Shown here piece after piece: positions 51,034 through 60,517 of a stretch of 64,000 nt of DNA; the first letter of the stretch is position 1, and every line of letters begins with the position of its first letter. The position numbers were made by a program, and so were the translations under genes. The stretch comes from Pseudomonadota bacterium (lineage in GTDB: Bacteria; Pseudomonadota; Gammaproteobacteria; Steroidobacterales; Steroidobacteraceae), in NCBI GenBank assembly GCA_037200975.1, contig JBBCGI010000001.1, positions 3,555,716 to 3,619,715 on the forward strand. The letters are read 5' to 3'. The notes beneath the pieces were generated by a model, which saw only the letters and a list, made by a program, of their open reading frames with translations, searched no databases and had not been told where the DNA came from.

Positions 51034-52314
51034 TCAGAAATTCATCAGGAACATGAGGCGCAAGCGATCGATCCACGAATCGTCGGCGGTGCTCGCGACG
51101 TGATACGGCTGGTAGTGGTACCAGATGGCGCTCAGCAATGTCTTCGGGCTCGGAACGAAGTCGAAGGTCAGCGCCTGCAGCCGGTAGTTCGTGCCGAGTG
51201 CGATGTTGTCGTTGGAGAAGGCCGCGAGCACCGAATCGGTCTCCGCCACCGAATATCCATACGTCACGCGCCAGTCGCGCGGCTGGCTGGCGCGACCGAC
51301 GGTGAGGTCGACTCCGAAGCCGCTGTCCTCGTCGGTGCGCGCGCCGGTGTTGCGGACGTAGTCGCCCAGGATCCTCAACGGCCAGCGCGGCCCGGCACCC
51401 GCCCATGTGGCGCCGACCAACAAATCCGCCAGGTTGAAATCGGATAGATAGTTGCCGTTGGCGTCCAGCAGGTTCGAGCGGAAGTCTCCGCTGTCGCCCC
51501 CGGCAATACTTCCGAGCCGATAGTCGTAGTACGCCGCCGAGGCGTCGAATTTCCAATGTCCGAAGACCGCGGTGTCGTATCCGACCTGCGCGCCGACCAT
51601 CGTGCTGTCCGACGCCGCTGCGCGTTCATCCACGATGAACAGCAGCCCGTTGGTGCGGAACGCACTGCCATTCGCGAAGGCGTGACGATAGGTGGCGCTC
51701 GCGCCCTGTGGATTCACATCGCCGTCCCACACCAGATCGCTCCGCGCGAACGGTTGCGGAATCTTTCCGCCGTAGATCTTGAGGTCGCCGAAATTCAATT
51801 GCGCGTACGCGAGGTCGAAGCTGACCTGCAGGTCGTCGTCGAAGTTCGACAACTGCACATCGGTGCTGTTGGGATCGTCGGCATCGCCGGTGACGAGTCG
51901 CGCTCCGAGCGAGACCGTATCGTTCAGCGCGAACGTCGCGCCCAGGCGTGCACGCAGCTGTCCGCTTTCACGATCCCTCGCGCTGTTGGCATAGTCACCT
52001 TGCGTACGCAGGCGAAGGTCGCCGCCCACTGCCAGCCGAGGTTGGGTGTCGGCGGCGGAAGGCGCCGCGGTTACTAGCGGAGCGTTTGGCGCCTTGGCCG
52101 CAATCGAAGGGGCCTGCGCCGCCAGCAACGCTTCCAACCGCTGCAGCTTCTCCTCGTTGCGTCGCTGCAATTCGGCGATCTGCGCCTGCTCGGCGCGCAG
52201 CTCGGCAATCTGCGACGACACGTCGGCGGTCTGGGACCATGCCTGCGAGCAGCATGTTAGCCCGAGGAAAAGTCCGATCGCGGCGCGTGCCGCAGGATGT
52301 GAAATCTGTTGCAT
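51034..52314 (-). CDS. Putative porin with N-terminal coiled coil
   Basis: This 426-residue outer-membrane protein has a signal ending SQAWSQ, then a coiled-coil segment at about residues 30-65 (QIAELRAEQAQIAELQRRNEEKLQRLEALLA). A linker leads to a 16-strand-type barrel that begins LAVGGDLRLRTQGDYAN and ends with Phe in LRLMFLMNF. The coiled coil plus barrel layout matches the putative porin families found near TonB-linked loci. The 52366-52878 gene lies upstream on the same strand with a 51-base gap, so both probably share the promoter that contains the repeat at 53008. Confidence 0.85.
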   Translation of the reverse strand: MQQISHPAARAAIGLFLGLTCCSQAWSQTADVSSQIAELRAEQAQIAELQRRNEEKLQRLEALLAAQAPSIAAKAPNAPLVTAAPSAADTQPRLAVGGDLRLRTQGDYANSARDRESGQLRARLGATFALNDTVSLGARLVTGDADDPNSTDVQLSNFDDDLQVSFDLAYAQLNFGDLKIYGGKIPQPFARSDLVWDGDVNPQGASATYRHAFANGSAFRTNGLLFIVDERAAASDSTMVGAQVGYDTAVFGHWKFDASAAYYDYRLGSIAGGDSGDFRSNLLDANGNYLSDFNLADLLVGATWAGAGPRWPLRILGDYVRNTGARTDEDSGFGVDLTVGRASQPRDWRVTYGYSVAETDSVLAAFSNDNIALGTNYRLQALTFDFVPSPKTLLSAIWYHYQPYHVASTADDSWIDRLRLMFLMNF

Positions 52315-52365
52315 GGTTGCCCTTGGCGGCCGAGGCGGGAGGATATCGATCCGGTTTGCGGATGG

Positions 52366-52878
52366 CTACGGTGACGTCTTCGTCGTCGCCGGTCCCGTTG
52401 CTCCCGTCTTCGCCGCCTTTGCGACATCCGGATGCGCGGCGCGCCAGGCGTCGAGTCGCGCCAGCCATTGTCCGGCGCTGATGGGTCCCTGAGTCACCGT
52501 GTCGGTGTGTTCGGCGATCATCGAACGGATCTGGATGAAATACGCCGGACCCGTTTCGACTTCGAGCTCGCGGCTCTTCGCATCCATCGCAGCCTGTTGT
52601 GCCGCGGTGGGTTTCACCTTCTGCTCGGGCTTGAACACGAGGATGTCCCAGTCGGCGCCATCCTGGTGTACGAACAGCTGCACCGGCGGCTGGCCACCGG
52701 CCGCGAGCACCTCGTCGCCTCGCGCGACCAGGCGCATGAACGCCTCGTGTTTGCCGGGCGCGAGCTTGAAAATTTCGAACCAGGCTTCGGGCCAGGGTTT
52801 GCCGTCATCGGCCGGCGGTGCGGCGATGGCGCTGGTCGAGCCGAGCGCCAGCACGATGCAGACGAGTACAGATTTCAT
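52366..52878 (-). CDS. Hypothetical periplasmic protein
   Basis: I do not recognise this 170-residue protein. It has a clear signal peptide (MKSVLVCIVLALGSTSAIAA). The mature domain reads EAWFEIFKLAPGKHEAFMRLVARGDEVLAAGG and DWDILVFKPEQ, which is reminiscent of a dimeric alpha/beta-barrel (ABM-like) fold, with a short Ala/Thr-rich tail. That fold similarity is tentative, but the ABM-domain gene at 49.8 kb is of the same general type. It is the first gene of the minus-strand pair with the porin. A 15-bp inverted repeat at 53008 lies 130 bases upstream. Confidence 0.7.
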   Translation of the reverse strand: MKSVLVCIVLALGSTSAIAAPPADDGKPWPEAWFEIFKLAPGKHEAFMRLVARGDEVLAAGGQPPVQLFVHQDGADWDILVFKPEQKVKPTAAQQAAMDAKSRELEVETGPAYFIQIRSMIAEHTDTVTQGPISAGQWLARLDAWRAAHPDVAKAAKTGATGPATTKTSP

Positions 52879-53007
52879 GGTTCCTCCGAAGGCAGTCAGG
52901 ACGCGGCGTCAATGAGCACCCGGCATCGGGTGTTCTGGTGGCCGCAATCTGGGCAAATGGAGGAGCGCAGTCCACACGCCGCGTCGGAAGTCACGAGCGC
53001 ACACAAG

Positions 53008-53022
53008 CCTTGAGAATCAAGG
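53008..53022. promoter_or_regulatory. 15-bp inverted repeat upstream of the porin operon
   Basis: CCTTGAGAATCAAGG has 5-base perfect arms that extend through near-matches. It lies 130 bases upstream of the minus-strand hypothetical/porin pair. A copy with 13/15 identity lies at 61136 upstream of the Oar-like receptor. Both are within 150 bases of the 3' end of an Lrp/AsnC gene. Confidence 0.45.
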
Positions 53023-53151
53023 AAATTCCGTTCGAGCGGCGCAAGAACCAGCGTGCGCTGCGGCCGAAAAAACGCAGAAGCGCGCGGGTGTGGCGCGCAG
53101 TTTGATAGGAATGCGCGCGCCGACCGGGAGGTCGGGCCACGCATCACCTCG

Positions 53152-53676
53152 TCAGCTGCTCTGGCCGGATTTGCGCAGCAGCTTGTATCCCTTGAACGTC
53201 TTGATCTGGTCCAGCAGGAAGTGCGAGGTGATTTTTTCCACGCCGAACCCGCCGTTCACCAGCACGGTCATGATTCTTTTCCAGGCGTGGATGTCCGGCA
53301 CGACCACCCGCAGCATGTAGTCGATGTTGCCGCTCACCCGGAAGGACTCGACGATCTCGGGAATCGCCTCGATGCAGTCGTCGAACTCCTGCAGGTTCTT
53401 GATCGAATGTTGTGAGAAGGAGATCTGCGCGATCACGGCCATGACGCTGCTGATTCGGTCCACCTGGATCTGCGCGCGGTACGCGCTGATGAGACCGCGC
53501 GTCTCGAGATCCCGCACGCGCCGCAGGCAGGCGCTGGGTGACAGCGCCACCCGATCCGCGAGCGCCTGATTGGTGATGCGCGCATCCTGCTGCAGCACCT
53601 CCATGATCTTGAGGTCGATCTGATCGACCTCTTCGAAACTCGTCGTCGTGGCCTTCTTGTCTTGCGGGCCGATCAT
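53152..53676 (-). CDS. Lrp/AsnC-family transcriptional regulator
   Basis: This 174-residue protein has an N-terminal helix-turn-helix (DLKIMEVLQQDARITNQALADRVALSPSACLRRVRDLETRGLI) and a C-terminal RAM ligand-binding domain (VMAVIAQISFS, VSGNIDYMLRVVVPDIHAWKRIM). The N-terminus is slightly extended compared with Lrp. It diverges from the PaiB-hydrolase gene across a 217-base region that holds a perfect 8-bp dyad at 53706, a likely site for autoregulation and for control of the HMG-CoA module. AsnC-type proteins usually sense amino acids or their breakdown products. Confidence 0.95.
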   Translation of the reverse strand: MIGPQDKKATTTSFEEVDQIDLKIMEVLQQDARITNQALADRVALSPSACLRRVRDLETRGLISAYRAQIQVDRISSVMAVIAQISFSQHSIKNLQEFDDCIEAIPEIVESFRVSGNIDYMLRVVVPDIHAWKRIMTVLVNGGFGVEKITSHFLLDQIKTFKGYKLLRKSGQSS

Positions 53677-53705
53677 GGAACGATCCTATCAATCTCGCGG
53701 ACTCG

Positions 53706-53734
53706 CGGGTAAAGGATCTGCTTCTTTTTACCCG
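53706..53734. promoter_or_regulatory. Perfect 8-bp dyad between Lrp and PaiB-hydrolase genes
   Basis: CGGGTAAA (53706-53713) and TTTACCCG (53727-53734) are perfect reverse complements spaced 13 bases apart, with half-site centres 21 bases apart, two helical turns. This is the geometry expected for an Lrp dimer on one DNA face. It could alternatively fold as a hairpin. Confidence 0.5.
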
Positions 53735-53893
53735 TCGGCCGCGCCGATTGTTGCGTGGCTCCGGCGGAAACTCCTTGCGCATCAATGCCCGTGTGCCCGC
53801 GCGAGGCCGTTGACCCCGGCTGGACGTCGGCCAACGCGGTATCCATATTCGCTCGCGCCAAATGCAACCACGGCTTTCACCGCGCGATCCTTC

Positions 53894-55513
53894 ATGAGCG
53901 AACGATTCGAACCCCGCAACTCCGACGACATTCGTGCGCTGGTGAAGCAGCAGCCGCTGGCATGGGTCGTTTCCGGCGCGCCGGGCTCGCAGCATGCGAC
54001 GCCGCTGCCGGTGCAGCTGGAATGTGATGACGACGGCGCACCCCGGAAGTTGTTAGGCCATTTCGCCCGCAGGAATCCGCAGGTGCGCGCGCTCGCCGCG
54101 GGCGCCCGGGCCACGGTCCTGCTGATCGGCCCGCACGGCTACATTTCCCCATCGTGGTTTCGCGACCGCACGCGCGCGCCGACCTGGAATTACGCGTCCG
54201 TGGTCTTCGATGTCGAAATCGAGTTCCACGACGAGCGCGGCGCTGCCGATCGGCTGCTCGCCGGATTGGTCACGCAAATGGAAGAGAATCGCCCCGGTGC
54301 GTGGCGTAGCGAAGAATTGGGAGCGCGCTACGAGCAACTGGCGACAGGCATCGTCGGCTTCGAGGCGCGCATCCTGGCGACGCGCAGTTGTTTCAAGCTG
54401 GGCCAGGACGAACGTGACAGCGAGTTCGCAGACATCCTGCGGGCGCTGGATATCGCGGGCGAGAAGCCGCTGGCTGACTGGATGCGCGCCTTCGGCGAAT
54501 CCCGCCCGGCTACCGCGATGCCCGCGAGTCAGCCGCCGCCGCGACCGCTCGATCGGGAAATCAAACTATTCATCGATGACGTGATCGCCAAGGGGCGCGA
54601 ACTCACCGCGGGCCGGACGCTCACATGGCCGCAGCGTCGCGAAATCTGCGAGCAGACGCGTGCGCCCTGGACACGCGGCGGCCCGGTGATCGCCGAGACT
54701 CGCAATGTGGTCGCCGAAACCACGGCCGGTCCCGTCGCTCTGCGCATCCACGATCCGGCTCCGGGTCAAGCCAAACCGGTTTTTGTTTTCCTGCATGGCG
54801 GTGGCTGGTCGATGTTCAGCCTCGACACACACGATCGCGTCATGCGCGAATTCGCGCATCGCAGCGGCATGGCCGTGATCGGCGTCGACTACGCGCTCTC
54901 GCCCGAAGCGCGGTATCCGGCCGCGCTGAATCAAGTCGTCGCCGTGCTGCATTGGCTGTACGAGACGGGCGGTACGCTCGGGCTCGACGGCAATCGAATC
55001 GCCCTCGGCGGCGACTCCGCGGGTGCCAATCTTTCGATGGGTGCCGCGCTGCGGCTGCGCGATTCGGGTCACGCAAATCTGGTGAAGGCCGTCTTGAGCA
55101 TGTACGGAGGTTCAACGCCGGACTGCTCGCCCGTGTCACGGCAACGATACGGTACCGAGCAGGACATGCTGACCGCCACGGAAGTCGACACTTTCTGGGA
55201 CAACTACATCGGCGCCGTCGGCGACCGGCGCGATCCGTACGCCGTGACCGCGCTCGCGCCGCTGCAGGGATTGCCGCCCGTGTTCCTGGTGATCGCCGAG
55301 TGCGACATCCTGGCGGAACAGAATCTGCTGATGGCGGGTCGTTTGCTCGAAGCAGGCGTGCAGATCAAGGCGAAGGTGTACCCGGGAGCGCCGCACAGTT
55401 TCATCGAGGCGGTTGCCGTCTCGCGGATCGCCAATGAGGCGATCGACGATGGGGTCGCCTTCCTGCGCTCGGTGCTGCTGCAGGACCGGGTCGCGCGCGT
55501 GCAAGTTGCTTGA
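53894..55513 (+). CDS. Fusion: PaiB-like FMN-binding domain + HSL-type alpha/beta hydrolase
   Basis: This 539-residue protein joins two parts. Residues 1 to about 205 resemble PaiB, an FMN-binding split-barrel protein ([50 protein letters not shown] and the GIVGFEARI segment). Residues about 220-539 are an HSL-family hydrolase with HGGGW (oxyanion hole), [10 protein letters not shown] (nucleophile), AECDIL (acid) and GAPHSF (base). I start at the ATG at 53894, where PaiB homology begins; the longer frame from 53648 has no conserved residues. It precedes the HMG-CoA reductase gene by 13 bases. The joined form suggests a redox-linked or flavin-sensing esterase, which is inference. Confidence 0.87.
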   Translation: MSERFEPRNSDDIRALVKQQPLAWVVSGAPGSQHATPLPVQLECDDDGAPRKLLGHFARRNPQVRALAAGARATVLLIGPHGYISPSWFRDRTRAPTWNYASVVFDVEIEFHDERGAADRLLAGLVTQMEENRPGAWRSEELGARYEQLATGIVGFEARILATRSCFKLGQDERDSEFADILRALDIAGEKPLADWMRAFGESRPATAMPASQPPPRPLDREIKLFIDDVIAKGRELTAGRTLTWPQRREICEQTRAPWTRGGPVIAETRNVVAETTAGPVALRIHDPAPGQAKPVFVFLHGGGWSMFSLDTHDRVMREFAHRSGMAVIGVDYALSPEARYPAALNQVVAVLHWLYETGGTLGLDGNRIALGGDSAGANLSMGAALRLRDSGHANLVKAVLSMYGGSTPDCSPVSRQRYGTEQDMLTATEVDTFWDNYIGAVGDRRDPYAVTALAPLQGLPPVFLVIAECDILAEQNLLMAGRLLEAGVQIKAKVYPGAPHSFIEAVAVSRIANEAIDDGVAFLRSVLLQDRVARVQVA

Positions 55514-55526
55514 GGCCGGAAACATC

Positions 55527-56807
55527 ATGAACGATTCCCGGCTGCCAAATTTCCGCTCGCTGAGCCCTGCACAGCGCCTGCATGCGCTCGCGGAGTCTGG
55601 CTTCGTGTCGGCCGCCGACGTCGAACTACTCGCGAGTCCCGGCGCGCTGCCGGGCGCCGCCGCGGATGGGATGATCGAGAACGTCATCGGTACCTTCGAA
55701 CTGCCGCTGGCGGTGGCCAGCAACTTCCGCATCAATGGCAAGGATGTCGTCGTGCCGATGGTGGTGGAGGAACCGTCGATTGTCGCCGCGGCGTCCTTCA
55801 TGGCGAAACTTGCGCGCGAGTCCGGGGGATTCTTCACGTCGAGCTCGCTGCCGTTGATGCGATCGCAGATTCAGCTGGTCGGCGTGACGGATCCGTACGG
55901 CGCGCGGCAGGCGATCCTGCGCGCGCGGGCCGAGTTGATCGAGCTGGCAAACAGCCGAGACAAAGTCCTCATCGGTCTCGGTGGTGGCTGCAGGGACATC
56001 GAAGTCCATGTCTTTCCTGCGACGCCGCGCGGTCCGATGGTCGTCACGCACCTGATCGTGGACGTGCGTGACGCGATGGGTGCGAACACCGTGAACACGA
56101 TGGCGGAAGCCGTCGCCACGAGGATCGAGAGCCTCACGGGAGGTTCGGTTCGCCTGCGCATCCTGTCCAACCTTGCCGACCTCAGGCTCGCCAGGGCGAG
56201 TGTGCGCGCATCGCCCGCGGTTCTCGCCACGTCAGAATTTTCCGGTGAACGCGTGATCGACGGAATGCTCGATGCCTACACGTTCGCCCTCGTGGATCCC
56301 TATCGCGCCGCCACGCACAACAAGGGGATCATGAACGGCATCGATCCGGTGGTCGTTGCCACCGGCAACGACTGGCGGGCGGTCGAGGCGGGCGCGCATG
56401 CCTACGCGGCGCGCGGGGGCCGCTACACGTCACTAACTACCTGGGAGCGAGCCGGCAACGGTGACCTGGTCGGCACCATCGAGATGCCGATGCCGGTCGG
56501 GCTGGTGGGCGGCGCGACCAAAACCCATCCGCTGGCGCGCGTGGCGTTGCGGATCCTGCAGGTGAAGACGGCGCAGGAGCTGGCCGAGATCATCGTGGCC
56601 GTCGGGCTCGCGCAGAACATGGGCGCGATGCGGGCGCTGGCCACCGAAGGAATCCAGCGCGGGCACATGGCGCTGCATGCCCGCAACATCGTCGTGGCGG
56701 CGGGCGCGGTCGGCACCGAGGTGGATTCAATCGTCAAAAGCATGGTCGAGAAGCGCGACGTCCGGATGGACCTGGCCGTCGAACTACTGGCGCGGGCGCG
56801 CAAGTGA
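55527..56807 (+). CDS. mvaA: Hydroxymethylglutaryl-CoA reductase, class II (degradative)
   Basis: This 426-residue protein matches the Pseudomonas mevalonii enzyme closely. The motifs are [29 protein letters not shown] with the catalytic Glu, [18 protein letters not shown], the catalytic Lys in [10 protein letters not shown], the Asp in [30 protein letters not shown] and the flap His in [13 protein letters not shown]. Class II enzymes oxidise mevalonate with NAD and CoA to HMG-CoA. No mevalonate pathway genes are nearby. Instead a class III CoA-transferase and an enoyl-CoA hydratase follow, so the cluster is read as catabolic. No HMG-CoA lyase is in the window. Confidence 0.95.
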   Translation: MNDSRLPNFRSLSPAQRLHALAESGFVSAADVELLASPGALPGAAADGMIENVIGTFELPLAVASNFRINGKDVVVPMVVEEPSIVAAASFMAKLARESGGFFTSSSLPLMRSQIQLVGVTDPYGARQAILRARAELIELANSRDKVLIGLGGGCRDIEVHVFPATPRGPMVVTHLIVDVRDAMGANTVNTMAEAVATRIESLTGGSVRLRILSNLADLRLARASVRASPAVLATSEFSGERVIDGMLDAYTFALVDPYRAATHNKGIMNGIDPVVVATGNDWRAVEAGAHAYAARGGRYTSLTTWERAGNGDLVGTIEMPMPVGLVGGATKTHPLARVALRILQVKTAQELAEIIVAVGLAQNMGAMRALATEGIQRGHMALHARNIVVAAGAVGTEVDSIVKSMVEKRDVRMDLAVELLARARK

Positions 56808-56817
56808 GATTCCCGCC

Positions 56818-58068
56818 GTGAACGCCGAAACCCGGCGTAGCGCGGCGAGCGAAGCTCCAACCGCTCCCGTGACGGGGCCGCTGCGCGGCGTACTGGTGCT
56901 CGATCTGACGCGCGTGGTCGCCGGCCCGTATTGCACGATGATGCTGGCCGACCTCGGGGCCACCGTCATCAAGATCGAGAATCCGCGCGACCCCGACTAC
57001 GTACGCACATTTCCGCCGATGGTGGAGCAGGGCGAGGAACGATTCAGCGGATTTTTCGCCCAATACAACCGGCACAAACTCGGTGTGACCCTGGATCTGA
57101 AAACTCCGCGCGGACGCGAGCTGTTCCTGGACATGGTCAGGCAGGCGCACGTCGTCGTCGAAAACTTTCGGCCCGGCACGATGAGCAAGCTGGGTCTGGG
57201 GTTCGATGCGCTGAGCAAGGTGAATCCACGGCTCATCTACACCGGCATCAGCGGCTTCGGGCAAAGCGGCCCGAACTCCTCACGCCCCGCCTACGACAAC
57301 TCCGCGCAGGCGAGCGGCGGACTGTGGTCGATGAACGGCGCGCCCGGCGAACCGCAGCGCGTCGGAACGATCATTGGCGATCTGGCCGCATCGTTGTACG
57401 CGGCGCTAGGCACCGTCGCGGCACTGCGCGAGGCCGAGAGCAGCGGCGTGGGCCGGCTCGTGGACATCTCGCAGCAGGACGCGGTGTTCACGCTGACCGA
57501 GAACGCGGTCGTCAACTTCACGGCGCATCGGAAGATTGCCGAGCCGCTCGGCAACGACCATCCGTTCGTGCGGCCTTACGGACGGTACGCGTGCAAGGAC
57601 GGCCACGTGTTCTTCGGCGCGTACACGGACAAGTTCTGGCAGGAGGCGTGCGCTGCCTTCGGCACGCCGGAGTTCGCGGCGGATCCCGAGATCGACACCA
57701 TGGCGAAGCGTTTCGACCTCGACGTCTACGCGCGCCGTGTCGAGCCGATCGTTCGCGGCTGGTTTGCCGGCAAGACCAAGCAGGAGCTCGAGGCCATCGC
57801 GTCCGACCGTTTTCCGTTGAGCCCGATTAAGAACATCGCGGAGGCCGCCGAAGACCCGCACATGGTGTCGCGCGACATGCTGGTCGACGTGGCGTACGGA
57901 GCCGCCAAGGTCAAAGTCTTCGGATCGGCCGTTCATTTGTCCGGAGTGCCCGCCGCCGGCGAGCCGCAGGTGCCCTTGTTAGGTCAGCACAACGAGGCCG
58001 TTTTCATGGACTGGCTCGGCCTGGACCGGAATGCATTCGACTCGCTGTGCGAGAGCAAGGTGATCTGA
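56818..58068 (+). CDS. Class III (CaiB/BaiF) CoA-transferase
   Basis: This 416-residue protein has family III CoA-transferase features: LRGVLVLDLTRVVAGPYCTMMLADLGATVIKIENP at the N-terminus, GVTLDLKTPRGRELFLDMV, NFRPGTMSKLGLGFDAL, the Asp nucleophile expected in ISQQDAVF, and a C-terminal GSAVHLSG region. The GTG at 56818 is the first start that gives a normal N-terminus. In this cluster it might activate HMG, 3-methylglutaconate or a similar diacid with CoA from a donor acyl-CoA, as the human succinate-HMG transferase does. It starts 10 bases after mvaA. Confidence 0.9.
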   Translation: MNAETRRSAASEAPTAPVTGPLRGVLVLDLTRVVAGPYCTMMLADLGATVIKIENPRDPDYVRTFPPMVEQGEERFSGFFAQYNRHKLGVTLDLKTPRGRELFLDMVRQAHVVVENFRPGTMSKLGLGFDALSKVNPRLIYTGISGFGQSGPNSSRPAYDNSAQASGGLWSMNGAPGEPQRVGTIIGDLAASLYAALGTVAALREAESSGVGRLVDISQQDAVFTLTENAVVNFTAHRKIAEPLGNDHPFVRPYGRYACKDGHVFFGAYTDKFWQEACAAFGTPEFAADPEIDTMAKRFDLDVYARRVEPIVRGWFAGKTKQELEAIASDRFPLSPIKNIAEAAEDPHMVSRDMLVDVAYGAAKVKVFGSAVHLSGVPAAGEPQVPLLGQHNEAVFMDWLGLDRNAFDSLCESKVI

Positions 58069-58071
58069 CCG

Positions 58072-58842
58072 ATGTCCATCATTTATGACCGCCAGGACGG
58101 CATTGCCCGCATCTGCATCGACCGGCCGGCGAAGCTCAATGCCTTGACGTTGGCGATGTACGACGAACTGGGTCGAGTATTCGCAGCTGCAGCCGCAGAC
58201 GATGACGTGCGGGTGGTCGTTCTCACCGGTGCGGGCGAGCGCGCGTTTTGTGTGGGCGCCGACCTCAAGGAATCCATCCCGGCCCTGGCGCGTAACGACA
58301 TCGACATCTCCGCGTGGGACGCCGCGCATCTCAAGAGCGTGAACATCGACAAGCCCGTCATCTGCGCGGTCAACGGGCTGTGCATGGGTGGCGGCTTCGA
58401 GATCATGCTCGCGACCGACCTGCGCATCGCCGCGAGCACGGCCGAGTTCTGCCTGCCCGAGGTCACTCTCGGCATCGTGCCTGCGGGCGGCACGCTGGTG
58501 CGGCTCGTGCGACAGATCGGTTTCGCTGCGGCGATGGAAATCCTGATGACGGGCGAACGCTTCGGCAGCGAACACCTGCTGCGAGTCGGCGTCCTCAACC
58601 GCGTGGTTGCACCCGAGCGCCTCTCGGAGACCGTCGCGCAATTGGCGGAGCGCCTCGCGCGGATGAGTCCCACCGCGCTCAAGGTCATCAAACAATCGGT
58701 CCGGGAACTGCGCGATCTGCCATTGCAGGACGCGTTTCGCCGCGAAGCCGAGCTCGGACAGCTGGCGTTCACGAGCGCCGAAGCGAAGCGGGCCCTGGCG
58801 GCGTTCGCCGCGGGTCACAGGCCCGATGCAAGGAAGGGATAA
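58072..58842 (+). CDS. Enoyl-CoA hydratase/isomerase family protein
   Basis: This 256-residue crotonase has the oxyanion segments GAGERAFCVGADLKE and CAVNGLCMGGGFEIMLATDLRIA, with the hydratase glutamate expected in CLPEVTLGIVPAGG. Three bases separate it from the CoA-transferase gene. Next to HMG-CoA reductase, a 3-methylglutaconyl-CoA hydratase activity (interconverting HMG-CoA and 3-methylglutaconyl-CoA) is an attractive guess. The last 28 bases overlap the convergent P5C dehydrogenase gene. Confidence 0.9.
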   Translation: MSIIYDRQDGIARICIDRPAKLNALTLAMYDELGRVFAAAAADDDVRVVVLTGAGERAFCVGADLKESIPALARNDIDISAWDAAHLKSVNIDKPVICAVNGLCMGGGFEIMLATDLRIAASTAEFCLPEVTLGIVPAGGTLVRLVRQIGFAAAMEILMTGERFGSEHLLRVGVLNRVVAPERLSETVAQLAERLARMSPTALKVIKQSVRELRDLPLQDAFRREAELGQLAFTSAEAKRALAAFAAGHRPDARKG

Positions 58843-60458
58843 CGATAGTTAGTTGGCGACACGAAGGTTTCCTTGACGACGCGCGGGGATACCCAGCGCA
58901 TGAGGTTCCACATCGATCCGGCCTTGTCGTTCGTGCCGGAGGCGCGCGCGCCGCCAAAGGGCTGTTGCCCGACGACCGCGCCGGTGGGTTTGTCGTTGAT
59001 GTAGAAATTGCCGGCGGCGTTGCGCAGCGTCGTCAACGCCAGCGCGACGGCCGCGCGCTCGCGCGCGAACACCGCGCCCGTCAGGCCGTAGTCACTGTGG
59101 GTGTCGATTTCATGGAGAACTTCGTCATAACGCGCATCGTCGTACACGTAGACCATCGCGATGGGGCCGAACAACTCCTCGCGCATCAGGCGCGTGCCCG
59201 GATCGCCGGTGAGCACGAGCGTCGGATCGACGAAGTATCCGCGCGTGCGATCGGTGCGTCCGCCGGCGACGATCTCCAGGCCACCCGTATGCCGCGCTTC
59301 GGCGATGGCTGCATCGTGGCGAGTCCAGGCTTTTGCATCGATGACCGCCCCCATGAAGTTGCCGAAGTCGGCCACATCACCGACGCGGATGGTCGCCATT
59401 TCATCGCACAGCGCCTCCCGCAGCCGCAGCCAGCGCGAGCGCGGCAGGTAGAGGCGCGATGCCGCGGAGCACTTCTGCCCCTGGTACTCGAATGCGCCGC
59501 GGATGATCGCGGTGACCACGGCGGCATCGTCGGCGCTCGCATGGGCGACGAGAAAGTTCTTGCCACCGGTCTCGCCGACCACGCGTGGATAGGCGCGATA
59601 ACGTGTCGGGTGTGCCGCGACTTCCTTCAGGATGCCGTTGAACACGCCAGTCGAACCGGTGAAGTGAACACCCGCGAGATCGCGGTCGGCCAGCACCCGC
59701 GCGGTGATCCCGGCAGGATCGCCGTACACGAGATTGATCACGCCCTCCGGCAGACCGGCGGCGCGCAGCAGCGCCATGACGAAGTGCGCCGAGTACATCG
59801 CCGTCGCGGCCGGCTTCCACACGACGGTGTTGCCCATCAACGCGGGCGCCGTCGGCAGGTTGCCCGCGATGGCCGTGAAGTTGAACGGCGTGATCGCGAA
59901 CACGAAGCCCTCGAGCGGCCGGTAGTCGAGCCGGTTCCACGTGCCATCCGCCGAAAGTGGCTGCTCCGAATACATCCGGTGCAGGAATTCCACATTGAAG
60001 CGCCAGAAATCGATGAGCTCGGCCGCCGCATCGATTTCGGCCTGGTGCAGGGTCTTCGACTGGCCCAGCATCGTTGCGGCATTGAGCGCGTCGCGCCACG
60101 GTCCCGCGAGCAACTCGGCGGCTTTCAGGAACACCGCGGCGCGCTCGCTCCAGTGACACGCGCCCCACGCGGGCGCCGCGCGCTTCGCCGCCGCGATGGC
60201 GGCCGCGATCTCGGGCTCCGCCGCGAGGTGCGCGTCTGCGACGACGCGCGCATGGTCGTGCGGCAGGGTAGATGGGAGCGTGCGCCCGGTGCGTACCTCG
60301 CGCCCGTCGATGACCAGCGGCAAATCGATGCGCTCGCTTGAACGGCGCGACAGCTCGCGCGCGAGCGATGCGCGCTCGGCGGAGCCCGGCAGATATTCCC
60401 GCACGCGTTCGTTGCGTGGGGCGGGAGGCCGCATGAGGGCGTCGAATCCTGGGTTCAT
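58815..60458 (-). CDS. pruA: L-glutamate gamma-semialdehyde (1-pyrroline-5-carboxylate) dehydrogenase
   Basis: This 547-residue aldehyde dehydrogenase is of the ALDH4A1 type by length and by its N-terminus (EYLPGSAERASLARELSRRSSERIDLPLVIDG). It has FVFAITPFNFTAIAGNLPTAPALMGN, FTGSTGVFNG for NAD binding, the general base Glu296 in VVGETGGKN, and the catalytic Cys330 in YQGQKCSAASR. It oxidises glutamate semialdehyde from proline or ornithine to glutamate. It is divergent from an Lrp-type regulator of the kind that controls proline or branched-chain amino-acid breakdown in many proteobacteria. No proline dehydrogenase is in the window. I start at the ATG at 60458; the longer frame enters the regulator's leader. 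Confidence 0.93.
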   Translation of the reverse strand: MNPGFDALMRPPAPRNERVREYLPGSAERASLARELSRRSSERIDLPLVIDGREVRTGRTLPSTLPHDHARVVADAHLAAEPEIAAAIAAAKRAAPAWGACHWSERAAVFLKAAELLAGPWRDALNAATMLGQSKTLHQAEIDAAAELIDFWRFNVEFLHRMYSEQPLSADGTWNRLDYRPLEGFVFAITPFNFTAIAGNLPTAPALMGNTVVWKPAATAMYSAHFVMALLRAAGLPEGVINLVYGDPAGITARVLADRDLAGVHFTGSTGVFNGILKEVAAHPTRYRAYPRVVGETGGKNFLVAHASADDAAVVTAIIRGAFEYQGQKCSAASRLYLPRSRWLRLREALCDEMATIRVGDVADFGNFMGAVIDAKAWTRHDAAIAEARHTGGLEIVAGGRTDRTRGYFVDPTLVLTGDPGTRLMREELFGPIAMVYVYDDARYDEVLHEIDTHSDYGLTGAVFARERAAVALALTTLRNAAGNFYINDKPTGAVVGQQPFGGARASGTNDKAGSMWNLMRWVSPRVVKETFVSPTNYRYPFLASGL

Positions 60459-60517
60459 GACGCGGCACTGTGAAGAGTCAGCGGGCGTCGAATCGCCTGA
60501 AAACATCGGAGACGAAC

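Noticed and set aside
58838-58851. GGATAACGATAG between the crotonase and pruA 3' ends as another LacI-type site
   Set aside because: Only one half matches, and it lies between two convergent gene ends where no promoter is expected.
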